Positions 10,689-21,101 of a stretch of 60,000 nucleotides of DNA are shown one piece after another. Under the pieces are notes generated by a model. The model was not told the origin of the DNA. It saw only the letters and a program-made list of their open reading frames with translations, and made no database searches. This DNA is from Cryptomeria japonica (taxonomy: Eukaryota; Streptophyta; Pinopsida; Cupressales; Cupressaceae). Every line of letters starts with the position of its first letter. Positions within the stretch are counted from its first letter, which is position 1. The translations under genes and the position numbers were made by a program. The stretch lies in the NCBI RefSeq assembly GCF_030272615.1, contig NC_081406.1, positions 216,700,997 to 216,760,996 on the forward strand, in the 5' to 3' direction.

Positions 10689-11844
10689 ATCCTAAAATCA
10701 TCTGAGGTTTCATCATCAATGGTAATGATATTAGGTGAAAATTATTGAGGGCCTTTTTCCAATTCTGGTTCTTTTGGTGGCACATTATCAACATTCTTTT
10801 AAGTAGGTTGAGTCAACATATATAGTGGAATTGATACAAGAGATTGAACCCCAATAGACGATGAAGCATGATGGGTTTGCACAAGGGTTTGTTTAATGGG
10901 CTCAGTAGGGTTTGGCATAGGGGTGTTGTTAGGAGATAAATGGGTGGCATCAAGAGAATTAGGTTTTTCATCCACCTTTTCTTTAGTTACTCTTCTAACA
11001 TAGCTACAAGTAACTTTGGAGGTTTTGGGATCATTAGTTTCTACCCTTTTCTTTTTACTTGGTTTCTCTTTTTATGTGGACCTAGTTTCCCCAATTAACC
11101 TTTTCATTTTCTTTTGTGAGGGTTACCTTTTTTTCCTTTTTACCCTTTTGTTATGGGTCCATTCTTCTCCTTTTCCTTGATAGGTGAAGACAAAAAATCT
11201 AGCCATTTTTCCTTTCCAGATTCCTTCATTAAAAAGTGATGCTTAAGAATGAGGTGAATCAAAGTATGATACTTAATTTGACTACCATTTTCCTTTACCC
11301 TAGATATTACTGAAACAATTTGTGAAAATAAGAAAGCTGGGAGGTTTACCCTGGCCTCTTGCCTAGTATTTGCATACCTCAAGTGAACCAAAAGTCACAT
11401 GCCTAGGCCCAACACAATGTCGTATTGTCCCTCACAAGTGAAGAACTTCATGAGCCAGAGTGCTATTGTTTTCCATCGCTTGTCTAAATTACTTTTGCTC
11501 ACACCTTTCATGCTACCCTTGTGTATCTGCAACTTAGATCGTCTCTCATTCCCTTCATGAAATGCATTAATTACATCATCAAAATTGATGTGGCCCTTGT
11601 TTATTAATCCCCCTTCAGTGGGAATGCTAGATATTTCACTAATGACTTGAGGTATTACTTCTATCACTTATCCACCCACTCAAGTAACATTTACATGAAT
11701 TTTTTTCACAAACTCTTCTACCATTCCATGTTCAAATCCTTCATACATTTTAATTAATTTCAGCCAACCTGCTTGTTCCAACAATCTCTCTATTTCTAGG
11801 TATAGACTGAAATTTTTTGGCTCTATTATTATCTTGTTTCCCAT
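10689..11844 (-). pseudogene. 5' part of a minus-strand ORF2-type pseudogene split by E1
   Basis: The frame opens with ATG at 11844-11842 (MGNKIIIEP). It stays readable through 11667-11395 and 11391-11140, which share one reading frame and are broken by only three stops: two close together near 11680 and one at 11395-11397. The helical core contains WKTIALWLMKFF, GQYDIVLGLG and LVHLRYANT, then a basic Lys-rich tail. The arrangement parallels the pseudogene at 2.2-3.96 kb and more distantly E-family ORF2. No catalytic motif was recognised. The 3' half continues at 4927-4495. Confidence 0.5.
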
Positions 11845-12299
11845 TTTCACCTTAATTTAGAAAACTCTATTTTCAACTCTGCAACTTTGAGCTTAGTTTG
11901 CAAAACAAGTAATGAATTAATTTCCAATCTAAGACAAAAGGTTTATCTCAAATATAAATTAATTGTACACACATTGGTTTTTTAATTTCATGCTCATTTC
12001 GTATGATCCACTCGCCATCACTTTGTACTTTGTTCTGGATTTGCTGAGTTGGTGTGGCCTTAATATGTGTACTTTATTACCATAATCATTAGTTTTAAAA
12101 TTTGAAATGAAAGATTATGCTAGACTAATTTATCCCTTATCTCTTCATTTTAATTCTTATGACATAATATTACTATTAGTAATATGCTAGTGGAGATATT
12201 TACACAAACAAAATTTATCACTTCTACCATATATATTTACAAAATTAGAAAATAATGTTTGTAACAAATTTATACCTTTTTACTTATTTAGTGCACATT
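11845..12299. other. AT-rich stretch, nothing recognised
   Basis: This lies between the start of the minus-strand pseudogene and the presumed left end of the element H LTR. It has no convincing ORF, repeat or LTR end. It may be the 5' leader of the minus-strand element. Confidence 0.5.
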
Positions 12300-14219
12300 T
12301 GTCATGAGCTTCCACATAGTACTGATTAATGCATGTCAATTAGGAGCTATCATGCAGGACTGACCATTTTTCCCAAAGGACAAAGTGGAATATCGACCAG
12401 GAGCTATCTGGAGCATAAGTATCAACTTCAATGATAATAAATTGACAAGATAATTAGGAGATACTTGGAGCTCTATCTACATAGACTAAATAGGCGTTAA
12501 ATAATGAGACAATTCTTCTTGCAGATAAGATTTTTGCTTCATGAACAATCAGGACTTATAGGAACATGAATCTGACACAAGACTTATTTCGGAATAACTG
12601 AGAACCATCATGAGTCATCAGGACCAACTATAGTTGATCCAGGGAAAGCTGCCATTTTTGGTTTTCAACTTTTCCCTACGTATGAATCGACATTTTTGGT
12701 TTTTAATCATCCTCGTTTTATTTTTATTTTTTGGAAGATAAACTGCCTTTGTTGGTTTTCAATTTGCCTCCTTTATTGTGTCTTCTTACTGGAATCATTC
12801 TGTAGACATATAAATCTGACCACTTTCTTAAATAAATATTTAATTTTTATTTTAACCCCATTCCTCCTATTAATTAAATCCTATTTAATTAATTTCTTCA
12901 TTTTCATCTATTTGATTAGATAAATTATTCAATTTATTTAATTAAATTCACCTAAACCTTTTCTAGCCTTTAATTAAATAAATCACTTTATTTAATTAAT
13001 TCCCCTTTCCTCCTTTTAATTAAATTTACATTTAATTAAATCCCCCCACTTGTATTTATGCAAGTTGCATTTGTTTTGGTTGAAATAAAATATTTTATTT
13101 TAATTAAAATTCTTTTCCCTCATACACTTGCATTTTCCTACATCTCCCACTTGCCTCCTAAAACCCCTTCTAGATTCTTCTAATCACTTCCAATTTAACC
13201 TAATTCATCTCCTAATCATTTTCACATTCCTAAGTAAAAGGAAGTCACTTCTCAAAAACTTCCAAAGTCTTCAATAACCATTAAAGTCTTTATGTCTTCA
13301 AATGGTTAACCTCTAAAGTCTTCCAAACCATTAAAGGCTCTTACATAACCATTTATGGTTAACTCACCTTTGACCTTTGGTTAGAGACTTTCCTCTAACT
13401 TAACCATCCTTTTGACTCAAGGGTCTCATCAAGCACTTATGGCTTTGAGAATAATTATCTATTTAACCCTTGCACAAGAGTTAGCCTCTTGGTTAAAGGC
13501 TTTATCCATTGGATAACCCTAACCTAACCTTAACCCTTACCTTCTAAGGTAACCTTCATATCTTCTTAGGCATTTAATGCCTCTTGCATCTCCTCTCAAG
13601 CAACCTCTTGTTGACAATTGTCACCATTTCATTGGTGAAAAATATACATGGATTGATTAACTTTCAATCCTAGCCCTTGTTAAGATTATTCAATCTTAAC
13701 CATCCATTGCCCTATTTTCCCTATAAATAGAGCTCTCATTCTTCATTTTCAGATATCCAAGTTTTTATGCATCTACATTATAGCCTAATTTACTAAGCAT
13801 TTTAGCCTCTCTTTGCTAAAACATCATCATAGAATTTAGAAACATTTTTCATATCATAGAATATGCATGCTAGGCTAGTATATCATGTTAGGATAATATG
13901 TTAATCTTTTATCATATCACTATATCTATCTTAACTTAATCATCATAGTTTTCACACATCATATAGATCTTAGAATGCATTCATGCATGTAAATCACAAT
14001 ATCACTCATTCTTGGAGTTGTCATTCCTAAGTCATTTTCTCAATGATCTAAGAGAAAAACATTGTCTTTAGGGATCCTGTGAGATAAAGAACAATGGGAC
14101 ACCCCTTGGGAAGTTAAACTATTTCAATTAGTTTATATACTTGCACCAAGAGTCTCATTGGTATGTGGGTCTTTTGATCTCGATTTATTTATTTTGATCA
14201 CCACATTTTCCTACATACA
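12300..14219 (+). mobile_element. Element H 5' LTR (Tat/Athila-like Gypsy), left end approximate
   Basis: The right end is supported: TACATACA at 14219 is followed by a primer-binding-site-like block. The left end is set at TGTCATGAGC (12300) only because it starts with TG; no second LTR is in the window to confirm it. It contains a TATA box (13723-13730) and a block of TTTAATTAA-rich sequence (about 12830-13110). There is no coding content; small ORFs in it are chance. Confidence 0.55.
13723..13730 (+). promoter_or_regulatory. TATA box in element H LTR
   Basis: TATAAATA followed by GAGCTCTCATTC, about 500 bp before the LTR end. This is a typical position for the start of the R region in a plant Gypsy LTR. 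Confidence 0.5.
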
Positions 14220-14223
14220 TTTT

Positions 14224-14241
14224 TGGCACCCACTGTAGGGC
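14224..14241 (+). promoter_or_regulatory. Element H primer-binding site
   Basis: TGGCACCCACTGTAGGGC, four bases after the LTR end. It resembles the TGGCGCC-type primer-binding blocks of Tat/Athila Gypsy elements with CG changed to CA. The exact tRNA was not determined. Confidence 0.5.
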
Positions 14242-14245
14242 ACGT

Positions 14246-15275
14246 CCTAAAAAATAACATCATTTTTTGTGCAGGTTAAAGATTGCATCATGCCGGAAAA
14301 CTCTTTTAGCGCATCTAGGACTATCTGTAGTGCATCTGTGGCAAACTTTAGCACACTCATCGCACTATTTAGTGCATATAAACCATCCCTTAGCACATTT
14401 AAATTTCTTTCTAGCGCATGTTCTTCTTTGCTTTTTTTGCACATAAGAGTATCAGTATAGCACATTTAGGCATCATAATAGCACATAGGTTCTTTCTTTT
14501 AGCGCTTATGAACCTTACTTTAGCGCATCCATGCAGAAGTTTAGCACGTAGCTCTGGTAGAGAGAAAATTTGTAACAGGGTCATGCATTTTTTTACTAAC
14601 CATGTGCAGGTTCTAACAATTTTTCGGTGCAGGAAAAGGAGGAGTTAATTAGTTTATTTACTTTCTTTTATAAGTTGGTAAAATGAACTCACTTTCTCTT
14701 ATTACAAAAGTCTAAAATGAATCTCATCTCTCTTTTGGATGCTTAAAAAGAACTTCATCATTTCTTGTTGGTGCCTAAAATAGATTTTATTTTTCTTTCT
14801 TGCAGGATTAAAAAGAACAACAAACTCAAATCTTTCTTTTATGCAAGTTAAGAATCAAATTCCTTTGGGCTCTAAAAAGACCAAAACAAACTTTCCAATT
14901 TTTGTATAAAGTTAAAATTGAACATCATTTTCCTTTGGTGTTGATTAAAATGAACCTCATTTTTTCATTTGGGAGTTTAAAAAGAACCTTCACTTCTTTC
15001 CAAAATAGCTTTCAAGATTGCAAAACTCTTGTTATTCATTTGATGAATTTAGTTTGGCTGACTAGGATTTCTTTAAATTTTGCTATCTTCACACATTGAT
15101 ATATTGGCATAAACAGAATCACATGTCTTCTAGATATCTTGTAGAAAACTAATGCAATATGGGATAAAAAGAAAGTATGTACTTCATGTTTCAAAAGTGG
15201 TAGGCATATGCTCTCCCATTAATTGGGTGATTAAAAAACCAAAACCACTCTTTAAAAGCTTTCTTTACTTTAAGC
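14246..15275 (+). mobile_element. Element H leader, first segment
   Basis: Untranslated leader after the primer-binding site. It begins with a cluster of TAGCGCAT-like words (about 14303-14550) and continues with AT-rich text in which TTAAAAAGAAC-like phrases recur every 50-70 bp (14740-15000). No gene is evident. It is interrupted by G1, whose TSD TAAGC occupies 15271-15275 and 23132-23136, and resumes at 23137. Confidence 0.55.
14303..14550 (+). repeat. Cluster of degenerate TAGCGCAT words, part 1
   Basis: About ten copies of TAGCGCAT, TAGTGCAT or TAGCACAT at irregular spacing of roughly 15-45 bp. The CG forms versus TG/CA forms suggest methylation-driven decay of an original TAGCGCAT. The cluster recurs on the other side of the G1 insertion. 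Confidence 0.7.
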
Positions 15276-16494
15276 TGTAGCGTCCTAAAATTGCGACACT
15301 TGCAATTTTGACTGCATTTCGGTCTTCACGATGGCGACGCAACACGGAACCTAAATGGAGACCCCGAAACTTGCTCACGACACCAAAAACTACATTTTTC
15401 AAGCACCCTGACCTGATCCTCCTTGCACCCTGCTGTCTCAGGAGGTGCGACCAGAGCGCCCAGCGCCGTGGTCCCTGGCCCTATTTTGGGCCCGGTCTCC
15501 TATGGGACTTCGGGTCTTTTTGTTTGCAAATTGGAAAATATCATTTCCTAGTCGGCCTAAGGTCGGGAAAATCAGTCTATCAACCCTAATTGGCAAGTAT
15601 ATAAACTACATTTTCCTCTCCCATTTTGGGTAAGGAGGACATATGTGTACAAGCCTGAAAACAATATTCAAACATTCAAACATTCAAGCATTCAAGCATT
15701 CAAGCATTCTTTCAAGCAATTGGTCATTCCAAGTCTCCATTCAAGGCTAAGTGTTGCATTCAAGACAAGGATTCAACCATTGAAGAGGAGATCATATACT
15801 ATAGCATACAACATACAACATACAACAACATCTATACCTTCGCACATAAGGATACAAACATCCTTACAACAAGGTATTAGTACTTGTTTTACATTACAAT
15901 CATTTACATTTACAGCATTTCTCATTTCTTGGTTAATTCCAAAACTGGGGTTTGACCTAAAGGCAAACCCCTAATCCCTAACCCCCCAATCGTCTTTGCT
16001 TTTCTGTGTGTAGGTTGTAGGTACGTGGCTGAAATTGAAGATCTGGAATCCTTGTGCAGAGACGAACAGATCCCCCTTCGTTTCGCAGATTTTTCGGAGG
16101 ACCATGTGCATGCCGGGCGCCATCGTCCCGTCAACTTTTGCTCAAATTTGCAGGACAGTGTTGTATCGACATTTTACTACTAATTCCAGGTCCGCAGCTT
16201 CATCCTATATCCCTATCTCAGTTTATAAGCGAATCTTTTTCACTTTCTATGCGTTCCTAGCTTAATCATTCTATGCACATTCTTTACAAAAGAGGGTAGC
16301 CTTGCTGTCTTAACCCTTGAAACTCATTTAGAATCCAATCTTGCATTGTGTGGGATTGGATCTTGTGGATTTCAACCCCTCTTTTGAATGTAGAGTCTCC
16401 CCTAAGTGAAAACCGTCAACCCTAGTAACCTCCCTTCTCTCTCCTTGGAGTTGGAAGAGGGGAGAGCAACTAGGGTTCGATTTTCCGCTTTACA
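15276..16494 (+). mobile_element. G1 5' LTR
   Basis: 1219 bp, TG...CA ends, TATA box at 15598-15605, hairpin GGGGTTTG/CAAACCCC at 15947-15971. It has a single, partly decayed copy of the GC-rich inverted repeat (15447-15475), where the 3' LTR has three. Apart from that expansion the LTRs differ by scattered, mostly transition changes. Confidence 0.93.
15598..15605 (+). promoter_or_regulatory. TATA box of G1 5' LTR
   Basis: TATATAAA, conserved in position and context in all complete G LTRs in the window. It probably drives transcription of the gag-protease mRNA. Confidence 0.65.
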
Positions 16495-16497
16495 TTT

Positions 16498-16516
16498 TGG
16501 TGAACCCAACATGAAC
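16498..16516 (+). promoter_or_regulatory. G1 primer-binding site, possibly tRNA-Trp
   Basis: TGGTGAACCCAACATGAAC, three bases after the LTR. From memory, the complement of the 3' end of plant tRNA-Trp would read nearly the same, with CG where CA stands at two places. The assignment is tentative. Confidence 0.55.
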
Positions 16517-16888
16517 ATCCTTTCTGATTATTCATGGTTAGATTTGAAAATTTGATTCCTTGATTACATTTCCATGTTTGATCTTTTGCAAAATTTTAGA
16601 GGTTGATTGCATAAAAACCCTAAAATTTCTTTTTAGTAATTGAACTTGTGAAATATTTAATTGTTAATGCTTGTTTCAGATCTACCCTTCTATTGCAAAT
16701 TATCAATTCATATCTGTGCTTTAATTTTGAAAATTAAGTGGTTAAGTGTCAAAACCCTAATTTTTGAAACCCTCTTGATTCAACCTTTGTCCGACAATTT
16801 CACTGATCAAAACATCTCCAAATCAGCTGTAACTTTGGATTCCGCAATAAAATCATAATATCTTTTATCCCTAAAAATTTGGAAAAAA

Positions 16889-17576
16889 GTTGCGAGGACT
16901 GTGTGCACTCCGAGCGCCATCGTCCCCGACATTTTTTCGGAAATTTCGGGAGCTAGATCTTACTATATTTTTCTGCTAAAATCCAGAATTTTGGCTGATT
17001 TTATCAAATCTAACACTTTCAAAATTACAGTCAAAGTTGGTCTTGTGATTGCTTGGTTTAGGGCTTCTAATCATTCAAAAAATTGTTGAAATTGAAATTT
17101 TGTGTCAAAATTCTGTTCCCACTGTCCTAAATCTGAAAAGTGTGTTTGCATTCATTCAAAATTTCAGTGCTTTATTCAAATTCTTGCAATTTGTGACTTT
17201 TGAAATTAAACGCTTAATTACAACAACTTTGATTTCCGCTTTCAAAATTGAATTTTGCGTGAAATTGAGTCAATTTTTAAATTTCAAAACTTGCATTGCT
17301 TTTGGTATTCCCTCTAAAATCATAAAATTCAAAATTTCAATTTCCATCTCTTTTTCAAAATTCAAATTTTGCATTTTTCGACAATCTTGGTAGGGTTCAA
17401 TTTTGAGATTGCAACTTTAATTTGGCCTATCTACAGATCGTAAAATCACTCAATTTTTTCAGGTTAGCTTTAAAATCATCATAACTTTCATCCCTACAAA
17501 TTTCAAAAAAAGTTGCGAGGATCGTGTGCACTCCGAGTGCCACGGTCCCTGACATTTTTTCCAAAATTTTAGGAGA
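16889..17576 (+). repeat. Repeated 65-bp module in G1 leader, also present in the LTR
   Basis: Copies at 16889-16953 and 17511-17576 share GTTGCGAGGA, GTGTGCACTCCGAG and GACATTTTTTC. A related block sits in the LTR at 16095-16154 (GGAGGACCATGTGCATGCC, then GTCAACTTTTGC). Flanking text (CATCCCTACAAATTT-like before, GGCTGATTTTA after) is repeated too, so about 620 bp of leader looks like an old duplication of material that also makes up the LTR. The leader 16495-17675 has no other coding content. Confidence 0.65.
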
Positions 17577-17675
17577 TTGTCGTGATTGCATTTAACAGCT
17601 TAAATCTAGAAGATTGGCTGATTTTACTGAAATTTGCTACCTCTAAAATCAAAATCTTCTCTCCCTCTCTAGTGC

Positions 17676-20600
17676 ATGAGCTTTACAACAATAAGCCCTA
17701 CTTACACTATTCCCGTTAGACGAAGCCGTAGAATTAAGTCTTTCCAAGGTTTAATTACTAAGGAGATGGAACCTAATTTGAATAGCCTTTTTAACGAGGA
17801 CATGGGTAATTCCTCTAATCCTCCTAATGATGAAGAAGCTCTCCATGAGGTTTCTATAGAACAACTTGCAAAATTGGATAACCAATTTGATGATTTTCGA
17901 CAATGGATGTCTCAAGAATACCCCGATAGTCAAGCTCTTCCTTTAATTGAGGGTCTAAAACATATGCTTCAAAGTGATAAGAATGGAATTGATATTTTGC
18001 GTGGTATTGCACACATTGTGGATTCGAATGTGATGCCTATGAAGAGTTGTGCCGAAACTTTAGGTTATACACAACCTCCTAGACAAGTCAATCATTCTAT
18101 TCCTTTGACAACTTCTATTGCTAGCATACCTACCTTAACATCAAACATAATGGCTACTTCAATACAAGACATTCCTCCTATGATCACCAGTCATGGGGGC
18201 AATCCTTCCTCTTCAATCAACCCTCTTCCTTCATTTAATCCGACTTCTTCATTCATTCCTTCAATGAGTGTTCCTATTACATCTCTACAAATGAACATGA
18301 TGCAAGGGGGCAATTCATTCAACCATTCCATTCCTCCTTGTAGTGTTCCTCCTTTCCAATCCTCTCCTATGATTAACTATCATAGTGTCCCGCCACCTTA
18401 CTCTTTACCTTCTTTCAATAACATAACACCTCCATCTCAATCTAACACATCTAATATGAATTCTTCGATTGAAGCGACCATTAACAATCTTGCACAAACT
18501 GTCTCTTCTTTACAGCAACAAATTGCCTCTATGAATCAATCTAAGTTTAGTGTGCCCACATTTGATGTTGCGAGCCCACTTTCTCTTGACATTGTTCGAG
18601 CTATCCCTCCTAAACATGTTGAAATCCTGCATCTGGAGCTTTATAACGGTAAAGGAGATCCTCTAACACATGTTAAGACTTTTCAAACAATATGTACCGA
18701 TTTTGCTTATGACCAAAGGTTGCTTGCAAAACTGTTTACTAGAACATTAAGAGATAAAGCCCTACAATGGTATTGCTCGTTGCCTTCTTATTCTATTACT
18801 TCTTTCGAACAACTTGCAAATGCTTTCATTCAACAATTTCAAAACAATATAAGTCCTAAAGTTACTTTGATTGATTTAATGCATTGTAAACAAGGTGTTA
18901 AAGAAAAAGTGACTGATTTCATTGGTAGATATAAGATTTTGTATGCTCAAATTTCTTTTCCAGTGCCTGACAATGATATTCAAAGAATCTTTATTTCTAA
19001 TTTGCAAAAAGATATTCGAGACAAACTTCTATTTTCTGAGTTTACTTCTTTCCACCAGTTGTGTGCAACTCTTCACAATTATCAACTGATTGTGAGTCAA
19101 ATGGAACAATCACATCCTATGGCTCCGAGTGATAAGGGTGATAGCAGTCAACAACCATTTGGAAAGTTTAAACCGAACAGAGATTCTATCAAATTCAATG
19201 AAAACATCATCAACAACAATGTGAATGCAGCATCAGGTGTGCCTCCTATTTCTAAATTTTTCAAGAAAGAAAGAAAGTATACTCCTTTGAATGAATCATT
19301 GCATAGTATTATGAATAAGTTATTGGAACAAAATGTGCTTACTCTTCCTCCTGTAAGGCAAATTGATCCCGCAAAGATAAATTCACCTTATTTTGATAAC
19401 AAAACTTTTTGTCAATTTCATCGTCAACCTGGGCATGATACTAAAAAATGTTTTTCTTTAAAGGGTAAAATTCAAGATTTGATTGATAATAATACTATTT
19501 CTGTTTCTGGAGTGAATGATAAAGGCAATACATCTGTAGCTCGTCCTAACCAAAATCTTCAGATTTTTACTGATCCACTACCTTCTCATACCTCTAATGT
19601 AGTTGAGGCTAATGATTCCTCTTTTTCATTTGATGGTCTTATGTCTATGACTCCAAATGTGATTAACTTTGTAGAGCAGCAAGAAAATCCTAAAGAACCT
19701 TCCATCACATTTGATTCTAATGAAACTATCAGGGCACCTGATGGTCCTTTATACATAGTTGCAAAAGTCAAGAATACACCTTGCCGTGGAGTGCTTATTG
19801 ATCCTTCGTGCATGGTTAATGTTATTACCGAAGAATTTCTTTTTACTTTGCAATTGAATCAAGTGATCTATGACAAAACAGATGTGATTGTGAAATTATT
19901 TGATGCATTTTCTTCTCCTGCAATTGGTTCTATTACATTACCTATTGAAGTCCATAACAAATCCCTTGATGTGAGCTTTGCTATTATTCCTTCATCCGAA
20001 CAATTTCGTGTGAAGCTTGGCTATCCTTGGCTATCTTCCATGAAAGCTATTGCTTCTCCTATTCATAAATGTTTGAAATTTCCCCATAATGGTGAAGTTG
20101 TTACTGTCAATCATAGTCTCTTTAAACCAGCTGAAAGAACTTCTAGCGTTCCTATTGATTATTTTTGGCCTAAACAATTCCAATCTCTTCCTCCGCGAAG
20201 TGATCATCTTTTCAAATCTTATCAAAAGTGGAAAACAAATATGATCCTATCTCTAAGTGAACCTAGAACACCTAAACTTGATATTCCTATCATTCTTGAG
20301 AAGGAAGTTCTTCCTTTGAAAGATAAAACTAATGTCTTTCCTCAAGAAGATTCTCAACCCATCCCTATGGATGTGACTATGTCTATGCCTAATAAACCTT
20401 CTAAAAGTAGACCTATACCTCCTCGTCATGATGGACTTGGTCTTCTTCCTAAACCAAAAATTCCTCCTTTATATGGAGCAATTCCTCCTCCGTCCTTTTA
20501 TAAAGAGAAGAGACCTTCCTCTTCTCCTATTATCCAGCCTAAGGGACCACAACCTAAACACCCAAGTGATAAGAATGAGAACATTCCTCCTCCTCAATCT

Positions 20601-21101
20601 TCTCCACTTCCTACTAAGACTAGACGAAATCGTTCTGTATGTGAATGTCGACGAAAGCATCGTCTTAGAGCTCAGGCAGCTGCTTCTCAAACTCTACAAT
20701 CTCCAAAAACACCTTCAACAAGCATTATTCCATTTTCTCCAAAATCTCCTAAACATAAGATGCACGATGGTCTTGATCCTGTGCGAGTTAAAGATCCTAT
20801 TTTTATAAATCCTGATGATGATATAGATGAAAATGTTATTCATGATGAACATGTTACTCCTCTTGCTTCTGATAGTGAATATGAACTTGTTGATATTGAT
20901 AACCATTTATCTAACGAATTTTCTAAAGCACTTATCCTAGCTCCTAGACAAGAACAATGTGGCTTGGAACATGAACATAGCCCTTGTTTGGATCTTGTGA
21001 TAGCTCCATCTGCTGTGTTGGATGTTCCTCCTCTAGCATGTTCCTTGCCTTCCCGAAACATTGATCAGCAAGATCGGGGGGTAGATGACGTGCTAGACTA
21101 G
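17676..21101 (+). CDS. G1 gag-protease polyprotein, 1141 aa, no pol
   Basis: A single uninterrupted ORF from ATG 17676 to TAG 21101. Residues about 320-470 form a Retrotrans_gag domain beginning LYNGKGDPLTHVKTF, the capsid part that packages element RNA. A CQFHRQPGHDTKKC zinc-binding motif of the Tat/Athila type is near residues 578-593. A retropepsin-like segment near 700-790 carries LIDPSCMVNVI, with the catalytic Asp kept but the usual D-(S/T/G)-(G/A)-S loop replaced by D-P-S-C, so activity is doubtful. A Pro/Ser-rich tail (about 905-980) and a basic TRRNRSVCECRRKHRLR patch follow. Residues 130-300 are low-complexity Ser/Pro/Asn/Met. Most relatives continue into reverse transcriptase; here the ORF ends and pol is absent. 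An open 3.4-kb frame in a window full of broken ORFs suggests recent insertion or selection on gag function. Confidence 0.93.
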   Translation: MSFTTISPTYTIPVRRSRRIKSFQGLITKEMEPNLNSLFNEDMGNSSNPPNDEEALHEVSIEQLAKLDNQFDDFRQWMSQEYPDSQALPLIEGLKHMLQSDKNGIDILRGIAHIVDSNVMPMKSCAETLGYTQPPRQVNHSIPLTTSIASIPTLTSNIMATSIQDIPPMITSHGGNPSSSINPLPSFNPTSSFIPSMSVPITSLQMNMMQGGNSFNHSIPPCSVPPFQSSPMINYHSVPPPYSLPSFNNITPPSQSNTSNMNSSIEATINNLAQTVSSLQQQIASMNQSKFSVPTFDVASPLSLDIVRAIPPKHVEILHLELYNGKGDPLTHVKTFQTICTDFAYDQRLLAKLFTRTLRDKALQWYCSLPSYSITSFEQLANAFIQQFQNNISPKVTLIDLMHCKQGVKEKVTDFIGRYKILYAQISFPVPDNDIQRIFISNLQKDIRDKLLFSEFTSFHQLCATLHNYQLIVSQMEQSHPMAPSDKGDSSQQPFGKFKPNRDSIKFNENIINNNVNAASGVPPISKFFKKERKYTPLNESLHSIMNKLLEQNVLTLPPVRQIDPAKINSPYFDNKTFCQFHRQPGHDTKKCFSLKGKIQDLIDNNTISVSGVNDKGNTSVARPNQNLQIFTDPLPSHTSNVVEANDSSFSFDGLMSMTPNVINFVEQQENPKEPSITFDSNETIRAPDGPLYIVAKVKNTPCRGVLIDPSCMVNVITEEFLFTLQLNQVIYDKTDVIVKLFDAFSSPAIGSITLPIEVHNKSLDVSFAIIPSSEQFRVKLGYPWLSSMKAIASPIHKCLKFPHNGEVVTVNHSLFKPAERTSSVPIDYFWPKQFQSLPPRSDHLFKSYQKWKTNMILSLSEPRTPKLDIPIILEKEVLPLKDKTNVFPQEDSQPIPMDVTMSMPNKPSKSRPIPPRHDGLGLLPKPKIPPLYGAIPPPSFYKEKRPSSSPIIQPKGPQPKHPSDKNENIPPPQSSPLPTKTRRNRSVCECRRKHRLRAQAAASQTLQSPKTPSTSIIPFSPKSPKHKMHDGLDPVRVKDPIFINPDDDIDENVIHDEHVTPLASDSEYELVDIDNHLSNEFSKALILAPRQEQCGLEHEHSPCLDLVIAPSAVLDVPPLACSLPSRNIDQQDRGVDDVLD

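Noticed and set aside
12696-12923. 75-codon hydrophobic ORF
   Set aside because: It is AT-rich LTR sequence translating to Phe/Ile/Leu; no start context, homologue or neighbouring gene.
20428-20808. 126-codon ORF overlapping the gag ORF in another frame, and the minus-strand ORFs at 17751-21165
   Set aside because: They are shadows of the 1141-codon gag-protease frame.
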